In this document: positions 1-8,268 of the stretch, in pieces
Layout: the number at the start of each line of letters is the position of its first letter
How positions within the stretch are numbered: the first letter of the stretch is position 1
Assembly: GCF_014397115.1 (NCBI RefSeq)
Contig: NZ_CP060720.1
Span: 884,001-948,000 of the forward strand
Direction: 5' to 3'
Source of the DNA: Vagococcus carniphilus
GTDB taxonomy: Bacteria > Bacillota > Bacilli > Lactobacillales > Vagococcaceae
DNA length: 64,000 nt
Notes under the pieces: model-generated
Databases searched by the model: none
What the model saw: the letters and a program-made list of their open reading frames with translations, nothing else
Told to the model about the DNA's origin: nothing
Translations under genes and position numbers: made by a program

Positions 1-1
1 A

Positions 2-1258
2 AATCCCGTTATTTTAGAAAAAATGCCAGTTGCAGGTGGTAATACCTTAAAATCATCAAGTGGAATGAATGCTTCAGAAACAAAATTCCAAAAAGATCAA
101 GGAATTAAAGATAGTAATGATAAATTCTATGAAGAAACTTTAAAAGGTGGTCATGGAACAAACGATAAAGAGCTATTACGTTATTATGTGGATAATTCGG
201 CAGATGCGATTGATTGGTTAGATGGTATGGGAATTAAACTAAATAACTTAACGATCACTGGTGGTATGAGCGAAAAAAGAACTCACCGTCCTGAAGATGG
301 TTCAGCAGTAGGTGGTTATTTAGTAGATGGCTTACTAAGAAATGTTCATGAAAAGAAAATTCCTATTTTTGTAAATGCTGATGTAACTGAAATTACTGAA
401 AAAGATAATACTGTAGACGGTGTTAAAGTTAAAATTGACAAAAAAGAAAAAGAAATTAAAAGTAAAGCTGTCGTAGTCACAACAGGTGGTTATGGTGCTA
501 ACCCTGAAATGTTAGAAAAAGAAAAACCTGAATTAAAAGGTTATGTGACAACTAACTCAGAAGGCAGTACTGGTGATGGTATCAAGATGATTGAAAAACT
601 TGGTGGACAAACAGTGGATATGGATCAAATTCAAATCCATCCAACTGTTCAACAAGATAAAGGAATCTTAATTGGTGAAGCTGTTCGTGGTGAAGGCGGA
701 ATCTTAGTTTCTCAAGAAGGAAAACGTTTTGTAAATGAAATGGATACACGTGATAATGTTTCTGCTGCTGAAAATAAATTAAAAGAAAAATCTTCTTATT
801 TAATTTTTGATGCAGGCGTTAAAGAACGTGTTAAAGCAATTGATTTTTATGAAAAACAAGGTTTTGTTAAAAAATCAGATACGGTTGAAGGTTTAGCGAA
901 AGAAATTGATATGGATGCTAAAACATTAAAAGAAACAGTTGATACTTGGAATAAAGCAGTAGCAGATAAAAAAGATTCAGAATTTAACCGTGAAACTGGT
1001 ATGGATAACGGATTAGAAAAAGCTGACTTTTATGCGATAAAAATAGCACCAGGTATTCATTACACAATGGGTGGCGTGAAAATCAATGATAAAACAGAAG
1101 TGTTAGACAAAGATGGAAAAGCAATCAAAGGTTTATATGCTTCTGGTGAATTAACAGGTGGCTTACATGGTGAAAACCGAATCGGTGGTAACTCAGTGGG
1201 AGATATTATTGTGTTTGGTCGTCAATCAGGTAAACAAGCATCAGAATTTATTAAATAA
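2..1258 (+). CDS. Flavocytochrome c-type fumarate reductase flavoprotein (5' end cut by window)
   Basis: FAD-dependent reductase of the fumarate/urocanate reductase family, expected to reduce fumarate or a similar unsaturated acid. The reading frame is open to the window edge (residues NPVILEK lie upstream of the first ATG at 23), so the ATG at 23 is internal and the N-terminal dinucleotide-binding region is missing. Visible family landmarks are GGNTLKSSSGMNA near the start, QIHPTV, GKRFVNEMDTRDN, GIHYTMGGVKIN and the C-terminal GENRIGGNSVGDIIVFGRQSG. The His and Arg residues in these segments match the positions that bind substrate in flavocytochrome c fumarate reductases. No haem motif is visible in the part present. 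A hairpin terminator follows directly. The family call is firm; the exact substrate is not decided by sequence. Confidence 0.88.
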   Translation, partial: NPVILEKMPVAGGNTLKSSSGMNASETKFQKDQGIKDSNDKFYEETLKGGHGTNDKELLRYYVDNSADAIDWLDGMGIKLNNLTITGGMSEKRTHRPEDGSAVGGYLVDGLLRNVHEKKIPIFVNADVTEITEKDNTVDGVKVKIDKKEKEIKSKAVVVTTGGYGANPEMLEKEKPELKGYVTTNSEGSTGDGIKMIEKLGGQTVDMDQIQIHPTVQQDKGILIGEAVRGEGGILVSQEGKRFVNEMDTRDNVSAAENKLKEKSSYLIFDAGVKERVKAIDFYEKQGFVKKSDTVEGLAKEIDMDAKTLKETVDTWNKAVADKKDSEFNRETGMDNGLEKADFYAIKIAPGIHYTMGGVKINDKTEVLDKDGKAIKGLYASGELTGGLHGENRIGGNSVGDIIVFGRQSGKQASEFIK

Positions 1259-1268
1259 TTAAAAAAAG

Positions 1269-1297
1269 TGAGGTTGACGTTTTGTCAGCCTCATTTT
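1269..1297 (+). terminator. Intrinsic terminator after the fumarate reductase gene
   Basis: A 10-bp stem (TGAGGTTGAC with GTCAGCCTCA, one G-U pair) with a five-base loop is followed by TTTT. It starts 10 bases after the stop codon. Confidence 0.8.
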
Positions 1298-1336
1298 AGT
1301 ATTTAAAGGAAAAATAGTTGAGAAAGAGGGAGTTAG

Positions 1337-1642
1337 ATGAAAAGAAGTGAGCATCTACTAGTTTGTTTAATGGAAGAATGTGCGGAAGTTCAACAAGCAG
1401 TTGCTAAAAGTTTACGTTTTGGACTAGAAGATCACCATCCAGAGCGTCCTGATTTAACAAATGAAGCTGAAATCTTAACTGAATTTTATCAGTTAGTCGC
1501 AGTAATGGATTTATTACAAGAAGAAGAAATGATATCCTCTTTATCTGAAGTCGAAGTTGAAAGAATCAAGAAAAGAAAGCTAGAAAAATTAGGTGAGTAC
1601 ATGGATTATTCACGAAATACTTGCCATTTAGTAGAGGATTAA
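1337..1642 (+). CDS. MazG-like nucleotide pyrophosphohydrolase-type protein
   Basis: Small all-alpha protein of 101 residues resembling the MazG/dUTPase-2 type NTP pyrophosphohydrolases, which hydrolyse (d)NTPs to NMP and pyrophosphate. The first metal-binding motif is clear: E13, E14 and E17 in EECAEVQQAVAKSLRFG. A second acidic helix, EAEILTEFYQL (E45, E49), stands where the family usually has ExxD, so the metal site may be modified. The purine-rich stretch GAAAGAGGGAG lies just upstream of the ATG. It sits alone between the fumarate reductase terminator and the ManR gene, with no toxin or antitoxin partner beside it. The substrate is unknown; a role in nucleotide-pool cleaning is inferred from the family only. 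Confidence 0.65.
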   Translation: MKRSEHLLVCLMEECAEVQQAVAKSLRFGLEDHHPERPDLTNEAEILTEFYQLVAVMDLLQEEEMISSLSEVEVERIKKRKLEKLGEYMDYSRNTCHLVED

Positions 1643-1683
1643 TAACCATAAATAAAAATAGTATGTATTTTTCTGAAATTTTG

Positions 1684-1714
1684 ATACACTATGAATACAG
1701 TAGTTTTAGTGTAT
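1684..1714 (+). promoter_or_regulatory. Inverted repeat with motifs shared with the PTS promoter region
   Basis: ATACACTA (1684-1691) and TAGTGTAT (1707-1714) form a perfect inverted repeat with a 15-base spacer, which itself contains AATACAGTA (1694-1702). The same words recur at 4572-4623 and 4634-4640, upstream of the PTS promoter. The position just before the ManR ribosome site suggests an autoregulatory site; this is inference. Confidence 0.45.
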
Positions 1715-1730
1715 TTATAGGAGGATACCA

Positions 1731-4559
1731 ATGAAACGAATTGATAGGGTGTACCAATACATAAAAGAAGAGACGAAACATTTAGATGTAGATAAATTGG
1801 ATAACGGCTCAGGAATTACGACAAATCAAGTGGCGGAACATTTTAATATTCAAAGAAGTAATGCTAGCAAGGATTTGAACAGTTTAGTTCGAGAAGGTTT
1901 AATTGATAAATTGGATGGAAGACCTGTTCGCTATGTTTGTAAATCAGTTTTTAGGCACAAACCACTATCTAAATATGTGGAGAGTTACCGAGAAACAGAA
2001 GCGCCATTACCTAAAAAAACAAAAGAAGAATTTTTCAATTCTGATGATATTTTTAAAAGAGTCGTAGGAGCTTATGGAAGTATGAAAAATGCCACTGAAC
2101 AAGCAAAAGCGGCTATTTTATATCCTCCAAAAGGATTGAATTCTTTGATTATTGGGCCAACTGGCTCGGGGAAAACTTTTTTTGCTCATACCATGTTTCA
2201 GTTTGCTAAAAAAAACCAAGTAATAGCTAAAAATAAAGAAATGATTGTCTTTAACTGTGCGGATTATGCTAGTAATCCAGAGCTTTTGATGAGTCATTTA
2301 TTTGGTCATGTCAAAGGAGCGTTTACAGGAGCTGATCAAGAAAAAGAAGGATTAATTAGTTTAGCAAATGACAGTTTCCTGTTTTTAGATGAGATACACC
2401 GTTTACCACCAGAAGGGCAAGAAATGGTCTTTTATTTTATGGACAATGGAACCTTTGCTAAATTAGGTGAAACACAAAAGAGTCATCACTCAAGTGTTCG
2501 AATTATTTGTGCTACAACAGAAGATCCATCTTCTTCATTGTTGAATACTTTTGTCAGACGAATTCCTATAACGATTCAGTTACCTAATTTTAAAGATCGA
2601 ACAGCAAAAGAAAAAATTGATTTAGTTAAGATCATGATGACGATGGAAGCTAAACGGATTCAACGAAAAATTATTTTAAGTGAAGACGTGGTAAAAGCGT
2701 TGATTGGAAGTGTTTCTTATGGAAATGTGGGACAATTAAAATCTAATGTCCAATTGGTCACGGCTCAATCTTTTTTAAACCATATGGAACAAGATGAAAT
2801 CCAAATTACTCTTGAAGAATTAAATGAGAGTATTAAAGAAGGGTTGATTACCCTTTCTCATGATCGAAAGAGCCTATCTGAGTTAACTCCTTTATTAACA
2901 CCTCAGTTGGTTATTTCACCTAATGAACCTTTAGATATGTTTGAAGAAGACTCCTATGAACTACCGTATAATTTATACGAAATTATTGGGGATAAAGCGG
3001 CTGTTTTAAAAGAAGATGGTTTGTCACAAGACGCGATTAATCATTTTATTTCAACAGATATAAATGTCCATTTAAAATCATTTTACCGAAATCACGGGTT
3101 TACATTTGATACAGAAAATAAATTAACAGAAATCATCGATGAACGAATCATTAATACAACCAGAAAAATTTATGAATATGCGAGAGAAGCTTTAGATTAC
3201 GATTTCCAAACCAATTTTTTATATGCTATGGGACTTCACATTAGTTCGTTTTTAAACCGACTTCAAAATAAATCAGAGCTTTTAACACAAGATAATGAGA
3301 ATATTAAAAACATGGTTGCCCATTATCCTCAAGAAATGGAAGTTGCTAAAATTTTTAAGCAAATTATCGAAGAAGATTATCAAGTCGAAGTTCCTCTATC
3401 AGAGGTTCATTATTTAACAGTTCTATTAGTTTCTTTAAGAGAGAATAAAGAGGATGGACGGATTGGCGTTGTTGTAGCAGCTCATGGTAATACAACAGCT
3501 TCCAGTATGGTTCAAGTAGTGACGCAATTATTAAAAGTAGATAATTTAAGAAGTGTTGATATGCCATTAGAGATGAAGCCAAAAGAGGCCTTTGAAAAGA
3601 TTGTTGAGGAAGTTGTATCGGTAAATGAAGGTAGTGGCGTCATGCTTTTAGTTGATATGGGATCTCTTGTCACCTTTGCAGATGATATAAAATTAGAAAC
3701 AGGCATTGAAGTTAAAGTCGTAGATATGGTAACGACTTCTATTGTTTTAGAGGCAGCTAGAAAGTCTAGTTTATTAGATACGACATTAGAAGATTTGTAT
3801 GAATCATTGGCACATTTTCACGGTTATACAATGACTAGTCAAGAGGAAGTACAGGTATCAACAGGTCTTTCGTATAAAGAAGAAGCGATTGTAGCTATTT
3901 GTGCCTCTGGTAAAGGAACAGCACAACGAATGAAAGAGTTGATTGATCATTACCTCCTATCGAAACTCAAAACAGATATCGCTGTTTTTCCCATTTCAAT
4001 TGTTGAATTGAATCAAGAAATTAAAAAAATTCAAGAAAATTATGAAATTATTGCATCCACAGGCATTAAAGATCCTAAACTAAATGTTCCTTTTATTTCA
4101 ATGGATACACTATTTTCTGAAAAAGGTCCAGATGTGTTGGAAGAAGTGTTAATGAAACGATTTGAAGAGGACGATCAACCGATGGAGTTGACCATGGAAA
4201 AGGCGAAAAGTATTTGTTATGACTATGTTAAAGAGAGTTTTACTTTTATTAATCCAGACAAATTGTTACCTTCTATTTGGTTGTTCTCACAAAAAATAGC
4301 AGAAGTTGAATTAATTCAGGCTGAACCAGGCTTTTATATCAACTTATGTATGCATACAGCTGGAGCTATTGAAAGAGAGCTTAGACAGGATACATTAACG
4401 GTTTCTAAAGATGATTTGGAAGAGATGAAAGATACACTAGTGTATCAACGGATAGTTCCTATATTTGAGGAATTGAATCAAATGTTACAGTTATCTTTTT
4501 CTGATAATGAAATCTATTTTATTTATCAAATCATTGAAAACGAAAAATCAAAAAGATAA
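1731..4559 (+). CDS. manR: LevR/ManR-family sigma-54-dependent transcriptional activator with PRD domains
   Basis: Enhancer-binding activator of a mannose-class PTS operon, controlled by PTS phosphorylation. Order of parts: N-terminal winged helix (about 1-70); AAA+ domain with Walker A GPTGSGKT (142-149), the sigma-54 contact loop GAFTGA (196-201) and Walker B FLFLDE (216-221); first PRD with H503; an EIIA-Man-like domain with H585 in AAHGNTT; an EIIB-like domain with C724 in CASGKGTA; and a C-terminal second PRD with H875. Length (942 residues) is normal for the family. Start is supported by AGGAGGATACC before the ATG. It lies directly upstream of a -24/-12 promoter and a mannose-type PTS operon, the standard arrangement for ManR/MptR of Listeria and enterococci. 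The symbol is by analogy. Confidence 0.93.
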   Translation: MKRIDRVYQYIKEETKHLDVDKLDNGSGITTNQVAEHFNIQRSNASKDLNSLVREGLIDKLDGRPVRYVCKSVFRHKPLSKYVESYRETEAPLPKKTKEEFFNSDDIFKRVVGAYGSMKNATEQAKAAILYPPKGLNSLIIGPTGSGKTFFAHTMFQFAKKNQVIAKNKEMIVFNCADYASNPELLMSHLFGHVKGAFTGADQEKEGLISLANDSFLFLDEIHRLPPEGQEMVFYFMDNGTFAKLGETQKSHHSSVRIICATTEDPSSSLLNTFVRRIPITIQLPNFKDRTAKEKIDLVKIMMTMEAKRIQRKIILSEDVVKALIGSVSYGNVGQLKSNVQLVTAQSFLNHMEQDEIQITLEELNESIKEGLITLSHDRKSLSELTPLLTPQLVISPNEPLDMFEEDSYELPYNLYEIIGDKAAVLKEDGLSQDAINHFISTDINVHLKSFYRNHGFTFDTENKLTEIIDERIINTTRKIYEYAREALDYDFQTNFLYAMGLHISSFLNRLQNKSELLTQDNENIKNMVAHYPQEMEVAKIFKQIIEEDYQVEVPLSEVHYLTVLLVSLRENKEDGRIGVVVAAHGNTTASSMVQVVTQLLKVDNLRSVDMPLEMKPKEAFEKIVEEVVSVNEGSGVMLLVDMGSLVTFADDIKLETGIEVKVVDMVTTSIVLEAARKSSLLDTTLEDLYESLAHFHGYTMTSQEEVQVSTGLSYKEEAIVAICASGKGTAQRMKELIDHYLLSKLKTDIAVFPISIVELNQEIKKIQENYEIIASTGIKDPKLNVPFISMDTLFSEKGPDVLEEVLMKRFEEDDQPMELTMEKAKSICYDYVKESFTFINPDKLLPSIWLFSQKIAEVELIQAEPGFYINLCMHTAGAIERELRQDTLTVSKDDLEEMKDTLVYQRIVPIFEELNQMLQLSFSDNEIYFIYQIIENEKSKR

Positions 4560-4571
4560 ATATTGTTATAT

Positions 4572-4628
4572 AATACAGTAAAAATACACTTAAGCTAAAA
4601 AAACAGTGTATTTTTACTGTATTTTTTT
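4572..4628 (+). terminator. 19-bp perfect inverted repeat plus T-tract: terminator and/or activator-binding region
   Basis: AATACAGTAAAAATACACT (4572-4590) is perfectly complementary to 4605-4623 across a 14-base loop and runs into a T-tract. That makes a terminator for manR, although the stem is almost all A/T. Both arms carry the words AATACAGTA and ATACACT also found upstream of manR, and another TAGTGTAT follows at 4633-4640. The site lies 85-135 bases upstream of the -24 element, a normal distance for an enhancer, so it may also bind ManR. Confidence 0.6.
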
Positions 4629-4706
4629 ATTAGTGTATCTATAAGTAAAATAGTTTAAAAGCTTACATAACAACTTTCTTAAGGTAAATTTAATAATTAT
4701 AAAAAG

Positions 4707-4723
4707 TTGGCACAGTAGTTGCA
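4707..4723 (+). promoter_or_regulatory. Sigma-54 (-24/-12) promoter of the mannose PTS operon
   Basis: TGGCAC at 4708-4713, five bases, then TTGCA at 4719-4723 match the -24/-12 consensus, with T before the GG. Transcription should start near 4734. A sigma-54 activator gene is immediately upstream, which makes the assignment strong. Confidence 0.92.
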
Positions 4724-4755
4724 TATATAAAGACGTATGAGAGGAATACTCTGTT

Positions 4756-4778
4756 TGATACAGTTTGTATCATTTTTT
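4756..4778 (+). promoter_or_regulatory. Small leader hairpin with T6 in the PTS 5' UTR
   Basis: TGATAC and GTATCA pair across AGTTT and are followed by six T. It lies between the predicted start of transcription and the first ribosome site. The stem is short and AT-rich, so it could be a weak attenuator or without function. Confidence 0.3.
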
Positions 4779-4805
4779 AAAGTTGATGATATAAGGAGGG
4801 GTTTT

Positions 4806-5303
4806 ATGGCCATAGATATTCGATTAGCTCGAATTGATGATCGTTTAATTCATGGTCAGGTTGCAACAGCTTGGTCTAAACAAATGGAAATTGATCGTAT
4901 TTTAGTTATCAGTGATGAAGCTGCTGAAAATCAAATACGAAAACTTTTGCTGAAACAAGCAGCACCTAGTGGTATTCGAGTGAATGTTATTAGTGTTGCC
5001 AGAATGCATGAAGTGTATCAAAGTAACATTTTACAATTTGAAAAAGTCGCGTTACTGTTTACTTCACCTCAAGATGTAGAGGTATTGGTTAGACAAGGAA
5101 TGGAACTTTCTTCTATTAATATTGGAGGAATGAGTTTTTCAAGTGATAAAAAAATGTTAACTAATTTTATTTCTGTTGATGAAAAAGATATTGCTTCTTT
5201 CATCTATTTGTCAGAACAAGGGATCGAACTTGAAATTAGAAAAGTTCCTGCAGACCACAAACAGAACTTAGTCGAACTTTTAAAAAAACAGAACTTCTTA
5301 TAA
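4806..5303 (+). CDS. PTS mannose/fructose/sorbose family EIIB protein (stand-alone)
   Basis: Cytoplasmic phosphotransfer protein of 165 residues. The EIIB active-site segment RIDDRLIHGQVATAW places the phospho-accepting His at residue 16, and the fold covers the whole protein. The ATG at 4806 is chosen because AAGGAGGGG stands just before it and homology begins here; an upstream in-frame ATG at 4737 has no ribosome site and would begin about 3 bases after the predicted sigma-54 transcription start. It is the first gene of the operon, 69 bases ahead of an EIIAB fusion that carries its own EIIB domain, so this is a second EIIB. A similar extra EIIB is known in the enterococcal mpt locus. It may phosphorylate the PRDs of ManR rather than sugar; that is inference. 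Confidence 0.92.
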   Translation: MAIDIRLARIDDRLIHGQVATAWSKQMEIDRILVISDEAAENQIRKLLLKQAAPSGIRVNVISVARMHEVYQSNILQFEKVALLFTSPQDVEVLVRQGMELSSINIGGMSFSSDKKMLTNFISVDEKDIASFIYLSEQGIELEIRKVPADHKQNLVELLKKQNFL

Positions 5304-5309
5304 GAAAAT

Positions 5310-5339
5310 AAAGTGTATGAAGAGTCGTTCATTTACTTT
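5310..5339 (+). other. Imperfect hairpin between EIIB and EIIAB genes
   Basis: AAAGTGTATGAA and TTCATTTACTTT pair with one G-U and one mismatch over a six-base loop. No T-tract follows, so termination is unlikely. It could be an mRNA processing or stability element that uncouples the EIIB gene from the rest of the operon. Confidence 0.3.
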
Positions 5340-5372
5340 ATAGATAAAAAATAAAAAGTAGGAGGTAGAGGA

Positions 5373-6341
5373 ATGGTAGGGATTATCCTAGCAAGTCATG
5401 GCGAATTTGCATCAGGTATTTTACAATCAGCATCAATGATTTTTGGCGAACAAGAAAATGTTGCGGCTGTAACGTTAATGCCTTCAGAAGGACCTGAAGA
5501 TATTAAGAAAAAAATGCAAGACGCAGTTCAAGGCTTTGACAATCAAGATGAAGTGCTGTTCTTAGTAGATTTATGGGGCGGTACACCTTTCAATCAAGCG
5601 AATAGTTTGTTTGAAGAACACAAAGAAAATTGGGCAATTGTGGCAGGTATGAATTTACCAATGGTCATTGAAGCTTATGCTTCTCGATTCTCAATGGAAA
5701 GTGCGCAAGAAATTGCTACTCACATCTTAGGAACAGCTAAAGAAGGCGTTAAAGTTAAGCCAGAAGAGCTTGAACCTGAAGAAGAAAAAGGAGCAGTTGT
5801 TGAGCAATCAGCAAGTGCTGGAAAACCTGGTAAATTATCTTATGTGTTAGCTCGTATTGACACTCGTTTATTACACGGTCAAGTAGCAACTGCTTGGACA
5901 AAAACGACTGGTCCAACTCGTATTATTGTTGTTTCTGATGCTGTTGCAAAAGATGAATTACGTAAGAAATTAATTCAACAAGCAGCACCACCAGGAGTGA
6001 AAGCTCATGTGGTACCGATTGAACAAATGATTAAAATCTCTAAAGATGATCAACATTTTGGTGGACAAAAAGCGTTATTATTATTTGAAACACCTCAAGA
6101 CGTTTTAAGAGCAGTTGAAGGTGGCGTACCATTAGAGACAGTTAACGTGGGATCAATGGCTCACTCACCAGGAAAAGTTCAACCAAATAAAGTGTTAGCT
6201 TTTGGTCAAGATGATATTGATACATTCAATAAATTAAAAGAAGCTGGCGTTAAATTTGATGTCCGTAAAGTTCCTAGCGATTCAAAAGGAAATATGGAAG
6301 AAATTATTAAAAAAGCACAAGAAGAAATTAACAAAAAGTAA
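5373..6341 (+). CDS. manX: PTS mannose family EIIAB fusion protein
   Basis: Cytoplasmic phosphocarrier of 322 residues that passes phosphate from HPr to the incoming sugar. The EIIA domain (about 1-130) has His9 in ILASHGEFA and the segment DLWGGTPFN. A Glu/Ala/Lys-rich linker (about 128-155) leads to the EIIB domain, with His168 in RIDTRLLHGQVATAW. The ribosome site AGGAGGTAGAGG fits the ATG at 5373. EIIC and EIID follow closely, which completes a mannose-class permease. The domain order equals that of E. coli ManX and streptococcal ManL. Substrates in this class include mannose, glucose, glucosamine and others; specificity cannot be read from the sequence. Confidence 0.95.
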   Translation: MVGIILASHGEFASGILQSASMIFGEQENVAAVTLMPSEGPEDIKKKMQDAVQGFDNQDEVLFLVDLWGGTPFNQANSLFEEHKENWAIVAGMNLPMVIEAYASRFSMESAQEIATHILGTAKEGVKVKPEELEPEEEKGAVVEQSASAGKPGKLSYVLARIDTRLLHGQVATAWTKTTGPTRIIVVSDAVAKDELRKKLIQQAAPPGVKAHVVPIEQMIKISKDDQHFGGQKALLLFETPQDVLRAVEGGVPLETVNVGSMAHSPGKVQPNKVLAFGQDDIDTFNKLKEAGVKFDVRKVPSDSKGNMEEIIKKAQEEINKK

Positions 6342-6373
6342 TTATTAAAAAGAAAAATGGAGGATAAATTATC

Positions 6374-7183
6374 ATGGAATTAAATGCTATTCAAATGATA
6401 TTAGTCATTATCGTTGCATTTTTAGCAGGTATGGAAGGAATTTTAGATGAGTTTCATTTCCATCAACCAGTTATTGCATGTACGTTAATCGGATTAGTTA
6501 CAGGACAACTAGTTCCTTGTCTTATTTTAGGTGGTACCTTACAGTTATTGGCACTTGGTTGGGCAAACATTGGGGCTGCTGTGGCACCCGACGCTGCTCT
6601 AGCTTCAGTAGCATCAGCAATTATTTTAGTTTTAGGTGGACAAGGTAAAGCAGGAGTAGATTCAGCTATCGCATTAGCTATTCCTTTAGCAGTAGCAGGT
6701 CTTTTATTAACAATTTTATGTCGTACAATTGCAACAGCATTCGTTCATTTTATGGACGCTGCGGCTAAAGAAGGAGATTTCAAAAAAATCGAATTCTGGC
6801 ACATTATGGCTATTGGTTTACAAGGTATTCGTATCGCAATTCCAGCAGGTCTTATTTTAGCAATTGGTGAAGGTCCAGTGAAATCTTTACTCTTATCTAT
6901 GCCAGAGTGGTTAACAAAAGGTTTAGCAATTGGTGGTGGAATGGTAGTAGCTGTTGGTTTTGCAATGGTTATTAACATGATGGCAACAAAAGAAGTATGG
7001 CCATTCTTTGCTTTAGGTTTTGTTATTGCAACAGTTTCAGAAATTACTCTTATCGGACTTGGTGTAATTGGTATGTCACTAGCTCTTATCTACTTAGCCC
7101 TTTCTAAACAAGGTGGCGGCTCAGGTGGTAATGGGGGATCTAATACTGGTGACCCTGTCGGCGATATTATAGATAACTATTAA
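6374..7183 (+). CDS. manY: PTS mannose family EIIC membrane protein
   Basis: Integral membrane subunit of 269 residues that helps form the sugar channel together with EIID. The sequence is hydrophobic throughout, with Gly- and Ala-rich helices and the family segment QLLALGWANIGAAVAPDAALASVASAI. The C-terminal tail is glycine-rich and soluble. AATGGAGGATAAATT supplies the ribosome site. The gap to the EIIAB gene is 32 bases, and the EIID gene begins 17 bases after the stop, so the three are cotranscribed. In lactic acid bacteria the homologous EIIC/EIID pair is also the receptor of class IIa bacteriocins, which is family knowledge and not shown here. Confidence 0.95.
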   Translation: MELNAIQMILVIIVAFLAGMEGILDEFHFHQPVIACTLIGLVTGQLVPCLILGGTLQLLALGWANIGAAVAPDAALASVASAIILVLGGQGKAGVDSAIALAIPLAVAGLLLTILCRTIATAFVHFMDAAAKEGDFKKIEFWHIMAIGLQGIRIAIPAGLILAIGEGPVKSLLLSMPEWLTKGLAIGGGMVVAVGFAMVINMMATKEVWPFFALGFVIATVSEITLIGLGVIGMSLALIYLALSKQGGGSGGNGGSNTGDPVGDIIDNY

Positions 7184-7200
7184 AAGGAGGGGACAAAAAA

Positions 7201-8118
7201 ATGACAGAACAACATAGAATTGAATTAACTAAAAAGGATCGTAAGTCTGTTTTCTGGCGTTCAACATTTTTACAAGGTTCTTGGAACTATGAACGTATGC
7301 AAAATGGTGGTTGGGCCTTCTCAATGATCCCAGCGATTAAGAAATTATATACAACAAAAGAAGATCGCGCAGCAGCATTAGAACGTCACTTGGAATTCTT
7401 TAATACTCACCCATATGTAGCTTCACCAATTTTAGGTGTAACCTTAGCTCTTGAAGAAGAACGTGCTAATGGCGCTCCTGTAGATGATGCAGCTATTCAA
7501 GGGGTTAAAGTTGGTATGATGGGACCTTTAGCAGGTATTGGGGATCCAGTATTCTGGTTCACAGTTAAACCTATTTTAGGTGCATTAGCAGCAACTTTAG
7601 CGATTAGTGGTAATATCTTAGGACCAATTATTTATTTTGTTGCATGGAACTTAATTCGTATGGCATTCATGTGGTATACACAAGAATTTGGTTATAAAGC
7701 AGGATCAAAAATTACAGAAGATTTATCTGGTGGTATTCTTCAAGATATTACTAAAGGTGCCTCTATCCTCGGGATGTTTATCTTAGGTTCCTTGGTTAAT
7801 AGATGGGTATCTATTAATTTCACACCAGTTGTCTCTAAAGTAAAATTAGATGATGGTGCTTTTATTGATTGGAAGAACTTACCAAATGGAATTGAAGGAG
7901 TTAAAACTGCGTTAGAACAACAAGCAGCAGGCCTTTCACTTAGTGAGTTCAAAGTAACAACATTACAAGATAACTTAGATAGTTTAATTACTGGGTTAGT
8001 TGGGCTTCTATTAACATTATTATGTATGTGGTTACTTAAGAAAAAAGTATCTCCTATTGTTATTATTTTAGGATTATTTGTTTCAGGTGTATTATTACAC
8101 GTTATTGGTTTAATGTAA
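7201..8118 (+). CDS. manZ: PTS mannose family EIID membrane protein
   Basis: Second membrane subunit of the mannose-class permease, 305 residues. Family landmarks are FWRSTFLQGSWNYERMQNGGWAFSMIPAIKKLY near the N-terminus and GVKVGMMGPLAGIGDPVFW in the middle, then several hydrophobic helices and a hydrophobic C-terminus. A strong AAAGGAGGGG ribosome site precedes the ATG. An inserted stretch around residues 215-270 (SKVKLDDGAFIDWKNLPNGIEG and following) resembles the extra loop seen in EIID proteins of Gram-positive glucose/mannose systems. A hairpin terminator 20 bases downstream closes the operon before the DUF956 gene. Confidence 0.95.
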   Translation: MTEQHRIELTKKDRKSVFWRSTFLQGSWNYERMQNGGWAFSMIPAIKKLYTTKEDRAAALERHLEFFNTHPYVASPILGVTLALEEERANGAPVDDAAIQGVKVGMMGPLAGIGDPVFWFTVKPILGALAATLAISGNILGPIIYFVAWNLIRMAFMWYTQEFGYKAGSKITEDLSGGILQDITKGASILGMFILGSLVNRWVSINFTPVVSKVKLDDGAFIDWKNLPNGIEGVKTALEQQAAGLSLSEFKVTTLQDNLDSLITGLVGLLLTLLCMWLLKKKVSPIVIILGLFVSGVLLHVIGLM

Positions 8119-8137
8119 TTAATCGTTTAAATAAAGT

Positions 8138-8178
8138 AAAAGTGAGACAAATTCAACAAGTGATTTTGTCTCACTTTT
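8138..8178 (+). terminator. Intrinsic terminator of the PTS operon
   Basis: AAAAGTGAGACAAA (8138-8151) pairs perfectly with TTTGTCTCACTTTT (8165-8178) over a 13-base loop, followed by a T-rich stretch. Confidence 0.9.
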
Positions 8179-8221
8179 ATATTTTTCTTTTAAGACTCTT
8201 TTTTATGAATTGTATTAACTA

Positions 8222-8230
8222 TGTTATAAT
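8222..8230 (+). promoter_or_regulatory. Extended -10 promoter for the DUF956 gene
   Basis: TGTTATAAT gives a perfect -10 with the TG extension. The -35 region 17 bases upstream (TTTATG) is poor. It lies between the PTS terminator and the DUF956 gene, so that gene can be expressed apart from the sigma-54 promoter. Confidence 0.65.
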
Positions 8231-8268
8231 TTTTTTAGAAAGCATTTAGGAACGGAGTTGAATAGTCA

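Noticed and set aside
4737-4805. Longer N-terminus for the stand-alone EIIB
   Set aside because: The extra codons start within about 3 bases of the predicted sigma-54 transcription start, have no ribosome site and precede the conserved EIIB start; AAGGAGGGG marks the ATG at 4806.
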